Assembly: GCF_001905665.1 (NCBI RefSeq)
Contig: NZ_LIVX01000005.1
Coordinates: 334,134 to 398,133 of the forward strand
DNA: 64,000 bases
Direction of reading: 5' to 3'
DNA from: Streptomyces sp. CB02261
Lineage (GTDB): Bacteria > Actinomycetota > Actinomycetes > Streptomycetales > Streptomycetaceae
Part shown: positions 49,617-58,564 of the stretch, piece by piece
Position numbering within the stretch: the first letter of the stretch is position 1
How the letters are laid out: each line of letters begins with the position of its first letter
Notes under the pieces: generated by a model
What the model was told of the DNA's origin: nothing
Database searches by the model: none
The model's input: the letters and a program-made list of their open reading frames with translations, nothing else
Translations under genes and position numbers: made by a program

Positions 49617-49789
49617 CGGTCCGGTGGCCAAGGTCGCCTGTCAGCCGGTTTCGACGATGACGCCGTCGCATCGCATCGCATCGCACCGTCCCGGCTCGTC
49701 CGCCTCGGGTACTCCGCGCCGTCCACACGTCGCCCCGGGCTCGCACACCTCCCAAGGCCTTCTGGTCCCTTGGCAGAGGCGGCAGAGGC

Positions 49790-49820
49790 GCCGTTCCCGG
49801 CGAACCTCTCCGGGAACGGC
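49790..49820. terminator. Hairpin terminator with T-rich tail
   Basis: Eleven-base arms at 49790-49800 and 49810-49820 are complementary and are followed by GTCGTTGTCTTT. It lies past the stop of the minus-strand protease gene (49894) and could also end plus-strand transcripts. Confidence 0.75.
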
Positions 49821-49893
49821 GTCGTTGTCTTTGCCCGATCCCTCCTCGGGGCCCGATCTCACCCGAAGGTCGGATCCCGCCTGAGCGGAACGG

Positions 49894-51501
49894 TCAGAAC
49901 TGGAGCGACCAGGCGTTGATGTAGCCGGTGTCGTTGACCCAGTTGTCGGTGGCGCGGAGCTTCCAGGTGCCGTTGGCGGTCTTGCCGGAGGCGTTGACCG
50001 TGAACGTGCCCTGGATGTTGTCGGCGCTGTCGGACGAGTTGTAGTTCTTCAGGAGGAACACGCCTCCGTCGGGGGCGACCAGCTCGACCTTCACGTCGCC
50101 GCGGAACGTGTGGCGGATGTCGACGGTGACGGCCAGGTTCGAGGGGGCGTTGCCTGCGGTGCCGGTGACCGTGACGGGCGACTCCACGGTGGAGTTGTCG
50201 CGGATCTGGTAGTCGCCGGTGTTCTCGAACTTCTTACCGGTCGGCGGCGGAGTCACGTCGCCGGTGCCCGTGTACAGGAGCTTGTTCGGGGAGCCGGTGC
50301 GGGCGTCGCCGACCTTGTCGGGGGTGGCGTCGGCGACCAGCTTGTCGCGGACCTGGGCCGGGGTCCACGTCGGGTTGCCGGCGAGCAGCAGGGCCGCCGC
50401 GCCGGCGACGTGCGGGGCGGCCATGGAGGTACCGCTCATCGACTGGGAGGCGGTGTCACCGGCGTTGGACGTGGAGATGATGCTGTCGCCCGGCGCGAAG
50501 ATGTCCAGGCAGGAACCGTAGTTGGAGCCCTGGCCGTTGGACCATCCGGTGGCGCGGGCGTCCTGGCTGTTGGTCGCGCCGACCGTGATGGCCGACGGGG
50601 TGGAGGAGGGGGAGTAGGAACACGAGTCGGCGTTGTTGTTGCCGGCCGCCACGACCCAGGTGACTCCGGAGGATATGGAGGCCGCCACCGCGTCGTTCAC
50701 CGACTGGGTCTTGCCGCCGCCGATACTCATGTTGGCCACGGCCGGCTTGACCGCGTTCTTGGTGACCCAGTCGATGCCCGCGAGGACCGGAGCCCAGGTG
50801 TCGCCCGAGGTGCCCTGGCAGTTCAGCACCCGGACGCCGATCAGCTTGACGCCCTTGGCGACGCCGTACGAGCCGCCGCCGACGGTGCCGGCGACGTGGG
50901 TGCCGTGCCCCTGGCAGTCGGAGGCGTTGGAGTCGTTGTCGATGAAGTCGTAGCCGCTGACCGCGCGGTTGCCGAAGTCACGGTGGGTCATCCGGATGCC
51001 GGTGTCCACGATGTACGCGTTCACGTTGGAGGCGGTGGTGGCGTAGGTGTAGCTCTTGTCCACCGGGAGGTCGCGCTGGTCGACGCGGTCCAGGCCCCAG
51101 GAGGGCGGGGTGGGCTGGGTGTCGACCGCGTACGCCACCGCGTCGGCCTCCACGCGGGCCACCGACGGGTCGGCGGCCAGTTCCCGCGCCTCGCTCTCGG
51201 TCATCCGTACCGCGAAGCCGCGCAGTGCGGCGGTGTACGTGTAGCGCAGGCTGCCGGCGTGCCGCTTGGTGAGCGCCCTCGCGGAGGCGGGCACGTCGGC
51301 CCTGGCGACCGAGTCCTCGAAGGTGACGATGTAGGAGCCTGCGACCGCGCCGGGGCGGTCGGCCCCGACGATGCGGCCTTCGCCGCCGCCCGGCGGCGGG
51401 GGTGGGGCCGCGACCGCGGCGGTCGAGACGGCCCCGGCGAGCAGGGCGGCACTGACGCCTACGGCGAGCAGTCGCCGGAGGGGACGAGCGTCGAACTCCA
51501 T
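49894..51501 (-). CDS. Secreted subtilisin-like (S8) protease with P-domain
   Basis: 535 residues from ATG 51501. Signal peptide: RPLRRLLAVGVSAALLAGAV STAAVAA. An I9 propeptide follows (SYIVTFEDSVARADVPASAR to VARVEADAV), then the S8 domain with Asp166 (NAYIVDTGIRMTH), His199 (CQGHGTHVAGT) and Ser359 (MSGTSMAAPHVAG). The C-terminal roughly 110 residues form a proprotein-convertase P domain (VTVDIRHTFRGDVKVELVAP DG, NGTWKLRATDNWVND). It is exported, self-processed and degrades extracellular protein. Cys pairs in NCQGTS and DSCSYS suggest disulfides. ATG 51516, five codons earlier, is an alternative start. Confidence 0.92.
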   Translation of the reverse strand: MEFDARPLRRLLAVGVSAALLAGAVSTAAVAAPPPPPGGGEGRIVGADRPGAVAGSYIVTFEDSVARADVPASARALTKRHAGSLRYTYTAALRGFAVRMTESEARELAADPSVARVEADAVAYAVDTQPTPPSWGLDRVDQRDLPVDKSYTYATTASNVNAYIVDTGIRMTHRDFGNRAVSGYDFIDNDSNASDCQGHGTHVAGTVGGGSYGVAKGVKLIGVRVLNCQGTSGDTWAPVLAGIDWVTKNAVKPAVANMSIGGGKTQSVNDAVAASISSGVTWVVAAGNNNADSCSYSPSSTPSAITVGATNSQDARATGWSNGQGSNYGSCLDIFAPGDSIISTSNAGDTASQSMSGTSMAAPHVAGAAALLLAGNPTWTPAQVRDKLVADATPDKVGDARTGSPNKLLYTGTGDVTPPPTGKKFENTGDYQIRDNSTVESPVTVTGTAGNAPSNLAVTVDIRHTFRGDVKVELVAPDGGVFLLKNYNSSDSADNIQGTFTVNASGKTANGTWKLRATDNWVNDTGYINAWSLQF

Positions 51502-52190
51502 GTCTTCTTCTCTCATGAGGGTGTCCGGACCCGGCTCGGGGTCCGGTCGGCGGGCATGGGTGGCGCGCTGAGCTCCGGACGCGCTCCGTCCGGGGTGGGG
51601 AGGAGCGCGTCCGGAAGGGCCGCCGGACGGCCGGGACATCGATGAATGTCGAGACCATGACAATCGCCCGTCTGTCCGCCCGGTCGGGGCGGACGTGCGG
51701 ACGGTCGCCTTCGGGTGCCGGCGCCGACGGCGGTGGGGTGGAGCGGTGTGCCGCGCGGAGTCGGCTCCGTGCCACACAAGTCCGGTCACGCCGGGCGACC
51801 GCGTGGGGTACGGCCACCCCGTACGTCCGTCCTCGGGGGACCGCGGCGTACGGGGACGGCGTCACCGGACCGCCCAGAGCTTCGGCCACGGGGGAGCGAC
51901 CCAGCAATCCGTAGCGCTACCCAAAGAGTGGGCACGGGGCAGGGGTGCTCGTGGAGCGCGCCGATCGCCGGGCGATGCCGGGAGCGCACCGGCGGAATTC
52001 CGTAGGTGGTCGTCCCCTATTGCGACTTCGGCCCTCCTGCGGGTAGACCACCTGCCCAGCGGGTACCGCGGCCCGGTCCGTACCAGGCAGCCCTGTTCGT
52101 GCCGGGCGACCGGCCGCGGGGCCCGGCCGGAAAGATCGCCCGAGACGAACGGCGGGCCCTCCGGGTGAGTGTTCGGCGAGAGGCGGAGCC
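51502..52190. other. 690-base divergent intergenic region
   Basis: Separates the protease and LAL regulator genes. No supportable gene: frames in this stretch run antisense or upstream of the true starts without homology. It should contain both promoters; I found no long palindrome. Confidence 0.4.
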
Positions 52191-55100
52191 GTGGAGAGAC
52201 GTTCCTTCGATACGCGAAGCGGCGAGGAGACCGTCGGCCGACGCGGCTTCGTCGGGCGTCACGAGGACGAATCCGTCAGCGGGCGCGGCTTCGTCACGCG
52301 GCACGAGGACGAAACCGTCGGCGCGGACACCTTCGTCACGCGGCCCCAGGACGAGCTCGTCCGCCCCGGCGCCTTCGTCGGGCGGCACCAAGAGGCGCGG
52401 CGACTGCGGGAAGCCCTGCGTCAGGGGCGGAGCCTGACGGTCGTACAGGGAGAGGCCGGGGCAGGGAAGTCGCGGCTGGTGGACGAAGTACTCGGCGGGA
52501 CCGAGTTCGCGGAGTGGACCCATGTGCGCGGCGCGTGCCCCGGCGGAGTGGACCCGGTGCCGCTCGGGTCCGTCGCCGACGCGCTGGCCCGGCTGCCGTA
52601 CCGGCCCGACTTCCCCGACCGCCTGCCGCAGGTGACCGGGGTCGTCGGCCTCCTCGCACCCGAGCTCGCCGACCTGCTGCCGCGACCGCCCGCGGCGAGC
52701 GCCGACCCGGAGGTACGGCGCGGGCTGCTTCCGCGGGCGGTCGGGGCTCTGCTCGCGTCGCTCGGCGACACCGTGCTGGTCCTGGAGGAGGTCCATCACG
52801 CGGACCCCGCGACCCTGGAGCTGATCCGCCACCTGGCGGCCACGATGCCAGCCCGGCTGCGGCTGGTCTTCACCGAGGACACCGCACCCGGGCTGCCGGT
52901 CCTCGGCCTCCGCCTTCCGCGCGGGGCGCGGTTCGAGGAGATCGGCGTACGATGCTGGACGCCCGAGGAGACCGCGCAGTTCGTCCGGTCGTGGCTCGCC
53001 ACCCACCGGTCGGTGCGGACGGACGAGCGGCAGGAGCTCGCGGCGCTCGTACACGAACTGTCCGCCGGACTGCCCGGAGCGGCCGGGGCCCTCCTCGCAG
53101 AGGTCGGCGAACGGCTGCGGGCAGGCGCAGCGGAGGATGAGCGCCCCGGTGCGGTGCTCGCCGCCGTACGGGACACGGGGGTGCCCGCCCGCCTGCGGCG
53201 GGAGTCGGCCGCGCGGTCCGCACCGCTCACCGAGGACGGGCGGCGCATCGTCGAGGCGGCTGCGGTCCTCGAACGACCCGTCCCTCTCCGGATCCTCGCC
53301 GAGGTGGCGGAGGTCGCGGCCGGACGGGCCGGGGCGGCTGTGGACGCGTGCCTGCGCCACTCCGCGCTGCGGGCGGAGGGGCCGTACCCGGCCTTCCGGA
53401 ATCCGCTGGACCGCGAGGCCGCGCTGGCGCGGATACCCGGGCCGAGGCTGGCCCGGCTGAGCCTCCGTGCCGCGCGGGCTCTCCACCGCGACGGGGAAGG
53501 GCCGCTGCCGTTGACCGACCTGGCCCGGCTGTACACGGCCGCCGGACAAGTGCGCGACGGTCTCCGCTGCCTCGTCGCAGCCGCCGACCGGGCGGCCGCC
53601 ACCGGCGACTACGCCACCGCAACCCGCCTCTACGCACAGGCCGTCGCCGACGACCCGCGGGCCGGGGGACGAGTCCGGACCGCCGCGAAACTGGCCCGGA
53701 CCGCGCAACTGGCCCGCGCCGGAGAGCAGGTGGTGGCCGCGGTACGCACGGTCCTCGACGAGGACGACCCCCCGCCGCAACTGCGCGGCGAGATCCGCCT
53801 GCACCTGAGTGTCGTCCTGCGCAACCAGAGCGGAGGGGCGCTGGACAGCCTCGACGAGGTCGCCCGCGCCATCCCCGACCTGGAGGCGTCCGACCCGCAG
53901 ACCGCCGCCCGTGCGATGGCCGTCGCCGCCATCCCCTCCCTCCAGGGATGGCCCGTCGCACGGCACCAGGACTGGCTGGAGCGCGGCGATGCGCTCGCCG
54001 CCACGGTCACGGATCCGGTCGCCCGGGCCGCGATCGCCGCCAACCGCGCCACCGCACTGATGCTGCTCGGCGACCCACGGGCCTGGACCGCCGCGGAAGC
54101 CCTGCGCGGTCCGGCCGGGTCCCCGATGGAGGCCGCTCACCACGCCCGGGGCTGGACCAACCTCGCGCACGCGTCCAGCGCCCTCGGATACGGTGCGCGG
54201 GCCGTGGCCTTCCTCGACCGGGCCGCCGACGGACTCGCCGACACCAGCAGCCCCTACCTGGAGGGCCTCGGCCAGACCGCCCGCCTCGTACTCGCCTGGC
54301 ACGGCGGCCGCTGGCACGAGCTGCACGCGGCCGCGGACCGCACCGCCCGGCTCTACCAGGAGATACCCGACCTGACCGCCGAGGCGACTCTCGTCCGCGG
54401 TCTGACCGCGTTGCACGTGCTCGGCGACGTCCCCCGGGCCCGCCACGACCTCGCGGAGGCCGCCCGCACCACCCGCTACGACACCGGCTTCATCCTCACC
54501 GCCTCGGCCGCCGCCCTCGCCCGGGTCCACCTGGAGGCAGGACGACCCGGACAGGCCTGCGACGCCGTGGAGGAGGTCCTGCACCGGCTGGAACGGACCG
54601 GCGGCTGGGTGTGGGCGGCCGAGGTGCTGCCCGTCGCGGTCGAGGCCCTCCACGGGCGCGACCAGACCGCGCGGGCCCACCGGCTCGTGTCCACCTTCGC
54701 GGCCGGCATCGAAGGCCGCGACGCGCCCGCCGCCCGCACCGCCCTGACGGTGTGCCGGGCACTGCTCGCGGAGGCGGCGGGCCGACCGGACGAGACCCTC
54801 GACCTGCTGACGGACGCGGAGGCGCGATGGCAGCTGCTCGGCCGCCCCCTCGACGCGGCCCGCGCGGCGGAGGCACGGGGACGCTGCCTGTTCGGCCCGC
54901 GCGGGAAGACGGCCGTCGCCGACATCCAGGAGGTGGTCGAGGTCTACCGGCGGCTGGGCGCCCGCTGGGACGTGGCCCGCTGCCAACGGCTGCTCCGCCG
55001 CCACGACATCGTCACCACCCACCGCCGGGGCCGCCTCGGCTACGGCGACCAGCTCTCCCCGCGCGAGCAGGAGGTCGCCCGTCTCGTCGTCCAGGGCCGC

Positions 55101-55253
55101 GCCAACCGGGACATCGCCGAAAGCCTGGTGCTCTCCACCCGGACCGTCGAGCACCACGTGGCACGCATCATGCGGAAGCTGAACGCCGCCTCCAGGACCG
55201 ACATCACCCTGGCGGGCCGGCAGGACGACGGGCGGGAACCCCGCCGACGATGA
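52191..55253 (+). CDS. LAL-type LuxR family regulator with repeated N-terminus
   Basis: 1020 residues. A novel-looking repeated N-terminal segment (residues about 5-70) leads into the AAA/STAND ATPase. FVGRHQEARRLREALRQGRS opens that domain and Walker A is QGEAGAGKSRLVDEV (87-94). Walker B-like LVLEEVHHADPATLELIRHL follows, then long helical TPR-like repeats. The C-terminal LuxR HTH is LSPREQEVARLVVQGRANRD then IAESLVLSTRTVEHHVARIM. LAL proteins bind ATP and usually activate secondary-metabolite or catabolic genes. GTG 52191 has GAGGCGGAG just upstream. Targets are unknown; the divergent protease gene is one candidate. Confidence 0.88.
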   Translation: MERRSFDTRSGEETVGRRGFVGRHEDESVSGRGFVTRHEDETVGADTFVTRPQDELVRPGAFVGRHQEARRLREALRQGRSLTVVQGEAGAGKSRLVDEVLGGTEFAEWTHVRGACPGGVDPVPLGSVADALARLPYRPDFPDRLPQVTGVVGLLAPELADLLPRPPAASADPEVRRGLLPRAVGALLASLGDTVLVLEEVHHADPATLELIRHLAATMPARLRLVFTEDTAPGLPVLGLRLPRGARFEEIGVRCWTPEETAQFVRSWLATHRSVRTDERQELAALVHELSAGLPGAAGALLAEVGERLRAGAAEDERPGAVLAAVRDTGVPARLRRESAARSAPLTEDGRRIVEAAAVLERPVPLRILAEVAEVAAGRAGAAVDACLRHSALRAEGPYPAFRNPLDREAALARIPGPRLARLSLRAARALHRDGEGPLPLTDLARLYTAAGQVRDGLRCLVAAADRAAATGDYATATRLYAQAVADDPRAGGRVRTAAKLARTAQLARAGEQVVAAVRTVLDEDDPPPQLRGEIRLHLSVVLRNQSGGALDSLDEVARAIPDLEASDPQTAARAMAVAAIPSLQGWPVARHQDWLERGDALAATVTDPVARAAIAANRATALMLLGDPRAWTAAEALRGPAGSPMEAAHHARGWTNLAHASSALGYGARAVAFLDRAADGLADTSSPYLEGLGQTARLVLAWHGGRWHELHAAADRTARLYQEIPDLTAEATLVRGLTALHVLGDVPRARHDLAEAARTTRYDTGFILTASAAALARVHLEAGRPGQACDAVEEVLHRLERTGGWVWAAEVLPVAVEALHGRDQTARAHRLVSTFAAGIEGRDAPAARTALTVCRALLAEAAGRPDETLDLLTDAEARWQLLGRPLDAARAAEARGRCLFGPRGKTAVADIQEVVEVYRRLGARWDVARCQRLLRRHDIVTTHRRGRLGYGDQLSPREQEVARLVVQGRANRDIAESLVLSTRTVEHHVARIMRKLNAASRTDITLAGRQDDGREPRRR
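52203..52400 (+). repeat. 42-bp tandem repeat encoding a 14-residue motif
   Basis: Units start at 52203, 52245, 52287, 52329 and 52371 (42-bp period). The encoded motif is (G/T)FVxRxxDExVxxx, and the last unit merges into the genuine AAA-domain opening AFVGRHQEARRLRE. The array therefore looks like repeated duplication of the N-terminal box of the ATPase domain. Confidence 0.85.
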
Positions 55254-55322
55254 ACCCGCGCGCTCCTGCACAGGCGCCGCCCCGCACCGGCACCCGGAAC
55301 GTGCCCTCGTTACAGTGCCCGC

Positions 55323-55949
55323 GTGGACGATACGGATGTGCTGCGGAGGACTGCCGACTGGAGGGTGCTCGTCATCGGGGGTGCGTCGGGAATGGGCAAG
55401 ACCGGAGTCTGCCGGGCGTTGGCGCGACGGTACGACGTCCCCGTCGTGGAGGCCGACGACATCGTGGAGGCCCTCCTCGCGGTGACACGGCCCGAACACC
55501 TGCCGGAGGTCCACTTCTGGCGTACGCACCCCGAGGCCGCACGCCAGGCGCCCGAGTCGGTGGTCGAGCGGCAGATCGCGATCGCCCGGGCGCTGGCGCC
55601 GGCGATCGAGGCGGTGGTGGCCAACCACGTGGGCACCGACACCCCGGTGATCCTGGAAGGGGACTACGTCCTGCCCGTACCGGCGACACCCGGAGGTCAG
55701 GTCCGCGCCGTCTTCCTCCACGAGGACGACGAGGCACAGGTGACGGCCAACTACCTGCGCCGGGAACCGGAGGCCGGACCACAGCACCATCGCGCGCGCG
55801 TCAGCGTGCTGTACGGCCGGTGGCTCGCCGCCGAGGCGCGGGCGGCCGGCGTGCCGGTCGTCGCTCCGCGACCGTGGGAGGACTTCGCCGACCGTGTTGC
55901 CGGGGCGGTGGAGGCCAGGGCGCGTTGCCGACTCCCGCTGCGTGACTGA
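55323..55949 (+). CDS. P-loop NTPase, kinase-like
   Basis: 208 residues from GTG 55323. Walker A is VLVIGGASGMGKTGVCRALA (residues about 15-34), then VVEADDIVEALLAVTRPEHL, ILEGDYVLPVPATP (Walker B-like) and FLHEDDEAQVTANYLRRE. It resembles 2-phosphoglycerate kinase-like or shikimate-kinase-fold small-molecule kinases. Substrate unknown. It follows the LAL regulator by 69 bases on the same strand. Confidence 0.7.
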   Translation: MDDTDVLRRTADWRVLVIGGASGMGKTGVCRALARRYDVPVVEADDIVEALLAVTRPEHLPEVHFWRTHPEAARQAPESVVERQIAIARALAPAIEAVVANHVGTDTPVILEGDYVLPVPATPGGQVRAVFLHEDDEAQVTANYLRREPEAGPQHHRARVSVLYGRWLAAEARAAGVPVVAPRPWEDFADRVAGAVEARARCRLPLRD

Positions 55950-56096
55950 GGACGGGTACGGGCGTCAGCCATCGCGTGCCGCGAGGGCTCGCGGCAGGGG
56001 CCGTTGCGGTAAGTCTTGTCCGCCGCTGTACGGACGGAGCGTTTCGGGGCAGACGTACAGGAACGGCCGATGGGCGGCCGGGCAGGAGGCGCAGCC

Positions 56097-56303
56097 ATGG
56101 CACAGGTATCCGGACCCGTCTCGGCGGTCGACGCGGCCCGTTCGGCCCTGGACGAGGTGTCCGACCCCGGCGCGAGGGCGGTGGCGCTGGCGCTGCTCGC
56201 GGTCTGCGACGAACTGCGGGCCGTGTCCGAGAGGACGGGCAGCATGGACGCGCGACTGGAGCAGGTGAACCAGTACCTCGGAGCCCTTGCCAACAAGCCC
56301 TGA
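56097..56303 (+). CDS. Small hypothetical protein
   Basis: 68 residues from ATG 56097 with GCAGGAGGC upstream. A single helical region with alternating hydrophobic heptads (SAVDAARSALDEVSDPGARA, VALALLAVCDELRAVSERTG, ARLEQVNQYLGAL). Probably a coiled-coil dimer. Family not recognised. Confidence 0.55.
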   Translation: MAQVSGPVSAVDAARSALDEVSDPGARAVALALLAVCDELRAVSERTGSMDARLEQVNQYLGALANKP

Positions 56304-56422
56304 CTCCTCCTCATACGGCAGGCGGGCCGGCGCCCCTCGGGCCTCACCCGCCTGCCCGAGCCACCCCGGCCATGGGACGAGCGCGCGTCGGCCCCTCGCC
56401 CGGGGCAAGCCCCCTCAGGCGC

Positions 56423-56971
56423 TCACCTCCGACCGCCGAACGTCCACTCGTGGACCTCGATGTCCGCGTACCGCCCCGGGGTCAGTACGGCGCGTGCCGT
56501 GGGCGCGTCCGGTGCCTGGACCAGCGCCACCGTGCCCAGCCAGGTGGTGGCGTCGTCGGAGAGCAGCGGCCCGTACGCGACGAGCATGTCCTTGCAGGGC
56601 GGCACCGGGAGGTCGGCGGCCTCGCCCGCGCCGAGGCCGAGCACCAGATACCGGTTACCGCCCGTCGGGCCGCCGGGGAAGTCCCACATGGTGCGCCCCA
56701 GCGTGTTCTGCCACCGGCGCACCAGTACGTCGCGGTACACCCCGGCCTGGTAGTTGGGCTCGTCGAAGGCGAACGAGCGCGCCGCGGCGGGGTTTGGCAG
56801 GTCGACGATGTGCACACTGCCGCTGGGCGTCTCGCCGTCCTCGCCGAAGGTCGGGCCCCGGGCGATCATGTTCCTGTCGTACTGGTCCATGAAGGACCAG
56901 TGCTCTTCGATCAGTTCCTGGCGCAGAGCCATCGAATCGGCGCGATCGCGGTGGTAGCAGAAGAATTCCAT
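56423..56971 (-). CDS. YciI-like protein, two-domain
   Basis: 182 residues from ATG 56971, GGAGAGGG seven bases upstream. Two YCII-type ferredoxin-like halves: EFFCYHRDRADSMALRQELI with EEHWSFMDQYDRNMIARGPT, FGEDGETPSGSVHIVDL, then PPCKDMLVAYGPLLSDDATT and LGTVALVQAPDAPTARAVLT. YciI proteins are small enzymes or binding proteins, some related to chlorohydrolysis. It runs in the same orientation as the thioesterase upstream and could form an operon with it. Confidence 0.72.
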   Translation of the reverse strand: MEFFCYHRDRADSMALRQELIEEHWSFMDQYDRNMIARGPTFGEDGETPSGSVHIVDLPNPAAARSFAFDEPNYQAGVYRDVLVRRWQNTLGRTMWDFPGGPTGGNRYLVLGLGAGEAADLPVPPCKDMLVAYGPLLSDDATTWLGTVALVQAPDAPTARAVLTPGRYADIEVHEWTFGGRR

Positions 56972-57082
56972 CCACGGACCCTCTCCGAAGTCCGCCGCCA
57001 CGGCAACGTCACAGCGACATCGGCCGCAGCCCCGCCACGCGCCACAGCGGACGCCGGCCCCGCCGACCTGCCGACCCGGCGG

Positions 57083-57505
57083 TCAGAGGCCGAACACCTC
57101 GGGGGAGTCGGCCAGCGTACGGAAAACCGCTCGGGGGTCGGGCACCAGCTTGCGTGCCTTCAGATCGAGCAGGCCGCCGACGCCCGTCACCTCGGCGGCC
57201 ACGGTGCCGTCCGTCGTGCGGATCGTCTGCTCGATACGGAAGGTCTTGCCCTCACCCCAGACGAAGGCGCATGTCACCTCGACCTCGTCGCCGGCCCGCA
57301 ACTCACGCTGGTAGCGGACCGTCACCTCCAGGGCCACCGGCCCCACTCCCTGCTCCAGCAGATCCGCCTGCCGGATCCCGCTCTTCAGCAGGAGCGACCA
57401 GCGGGCATGCTCCGCGTACTGGAGATAGACGGCCTGGTTCAGGTGGCCCTGGGTGTCGGTCTCGTATCCGCGTACGACGACGGGTACCGAGAATGCTTCT
57501 GCCAC
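57083..57505 (-). CDS. Acyl-CoA thioesterase (hotdog, 4HBT type)
   Basis: 140 residues from GTG 57505, GAGGAAG upstream. Hotdog fold: VVVRGYETDTQGHLNQAVYL QYAEHARWSLLL, where the catalytic Asp is in YETDTQGHLN. It continues EVTVRYQRELRAGDEVEVTC AF and DLKARKLVPDPRAVF. It hydrolyses an acyl-CoA. The first gene of a possible two-gene unit with the YciI-like gene, it faces the mfnB operon across a 290-base gap with a perfect palindrome just upstream of its start. Confidence 0.82.
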   Translation of the reverse strand: MAEAFSVPVVVRGYETDTQGHLNQAVYLQYAEHARWSLLLKSGIRQADLLEQGVGPVALEVTVRYQRELRAGDEVEVTCAFVWGEGKTFRIEQTIRTTDGTVAAEVTGVGGLLDLKARKLVPDPRAVFRTLADSPEVFGL

Positions 57506-57531
57506 GGTCTTCCTCTCGACGACAGCACAGC

Positions 57532-57549
57532 GATGAGCACTTGCTCATC
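57532..57549. promoter_or_regulatory. Perfect 18-bp palindrome upstream of the thioesterase
   Basis: GATGAGCA (57532-57539), CT, TGCTCATC (57542-57549). It begins 27 bases upstream of the thioesterase start on the minus strand, so it is a likely repressor site. TetR-type spacing. No regulator is adjacent. Confidence 0.55.
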
Positions 57550-57797
57550 CAGGCAACCGCCTGGTGGTACGCGGCATTCCACCACGGCCTCCCGCCGCTC
57601 GCCCGGACGAAACATCACCGTTCGGGCCGGTCTGATCGGAAACGCACGGCGCACCGCACACCGTCATGAGCGCCCATCGCTACTCTGCGCGCCCTACCGG
57701 TGCCCACGGGTGACGGAAATGATGACCGCACCGCACATGAACCAGATGATCCGCACCCCTGTCCCTCGGGCAGGTGGACATGCGGCGGAAGGAGCTC

Positions 57798-58556
57798 ATG
57801 GTGTTGCTTCTCATCTCCCCGGACAGCGTCGAGGAAGCACTCGACTGTGCGAAGGCGGCCGAGCACCTCGACATCGTCGACGTGAAGAAGCCCGACGAGG
57901 GCTCGCTCGGCGCCAACTTCCCCTGGGTCATCAGGGCGATCCGCGACGCGGTACCGGCGGACAAGCCGGTGTCCGCCACCGTGGGCGACGTCCCGTACAA
58001 GCCGGGCACGGTCGCGCAGGCAGCGCTCGGCGCAGTCGTCTCCGGCGCCACGTACATCAAGGTCGGGCTCTACGGGTGCACGACGCCCGATCAGGGCATC
58101 GAGGTCATGCGCGCCGTCGTCCGGGCGGTGAAGGACCACCGCCCCGACGCGCTCGTCGTCGCCTCGGGCTACGCCGACGCTCACCGCATCGGCTGCGTCA
58201 ACCCGCTCGCCGTACCCGACATCGCGGCCCGCTCCGGTGCCGACGCGGCCATGCTCGACACCGCCATCAAGGACGGGACGCGCCTGTTCGACCACGTCCC
58301 TCCGGAGATCTGTGCCGAGTTCGTACGACTGGCCCACGCCTCCGACCGGCTCGCGGCTCTCGCGGGCAGTGTCACGCAGGCCGACCTCGGTCCGCTGACA
58401 CGCATGGGCACCGACATCGTGGGCGTGCGGGGAGCGGTATGCGAGGGCGGCGACCGCAACGCCGGGCGGATTCAGCCGCATCTGGTGGCCGCCTTCCGGG
58501 CGGAGATGGACCGGCAGGCCCGGCAGCACGCCGTCGGCGTCCCCGCCGCGAACTGA
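57798..58556 (+). CDS. mfnB: MfnB homologue, (5-formylfuran-3-yl)methyl phosphate synthase
   Basis: 252 residues. It matches methanogen MfnB: IVDVKKPDEGSLGANFPWVI, SATVGDVPYKPGTVAQAALG, GATYIKVGLYG, VVASGYADAHRIGCVNPLAV, AAMLDTAIKDGTRLFDHVPP, DIVGVRGAVCEGGDRNAGRI. Lys30, Lys88 and Lys158 align with the catalytic Lys27, Lys85 and Lys155 of the M. jannaschii enzyme. MfnB condenses two glyceraldehyde-3-phosphate molecules into the furan 4-HFC-P, the first step of methanofuran. ATG 57798 follows GGAAGGAG by only three bases; GTG 57801 is an alternative start. Streptomyces do not make methanofuran, so here it likely starts a specialised furan pathway with the three coupled genes downstream. Confidence 0.92.
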   Translation: MVLLLISPDSVEEALDCAKAAEHLDIVDVKKPDEGSLGANFPWVIRAIRDAVPADKPVSATVGDVPYKPGTVAQAALGAVVSGATYIKVGLYGCTTPDQGIEVMRAVVRAVKDHRPDALVVASGYADAHRIGCVNPLAVPDIAARSGADAAMLDTAIKDGTRLFDHVPPEICAEFVRLAHASDRLAALAGSVTQADLGPLTRMGTDIVGVRGAVCEGGDRNAGRIQPHLVAAFRAEMDRQARQHAVGVPAAN

Positions 58557-58564
58557 CCGCCGGC

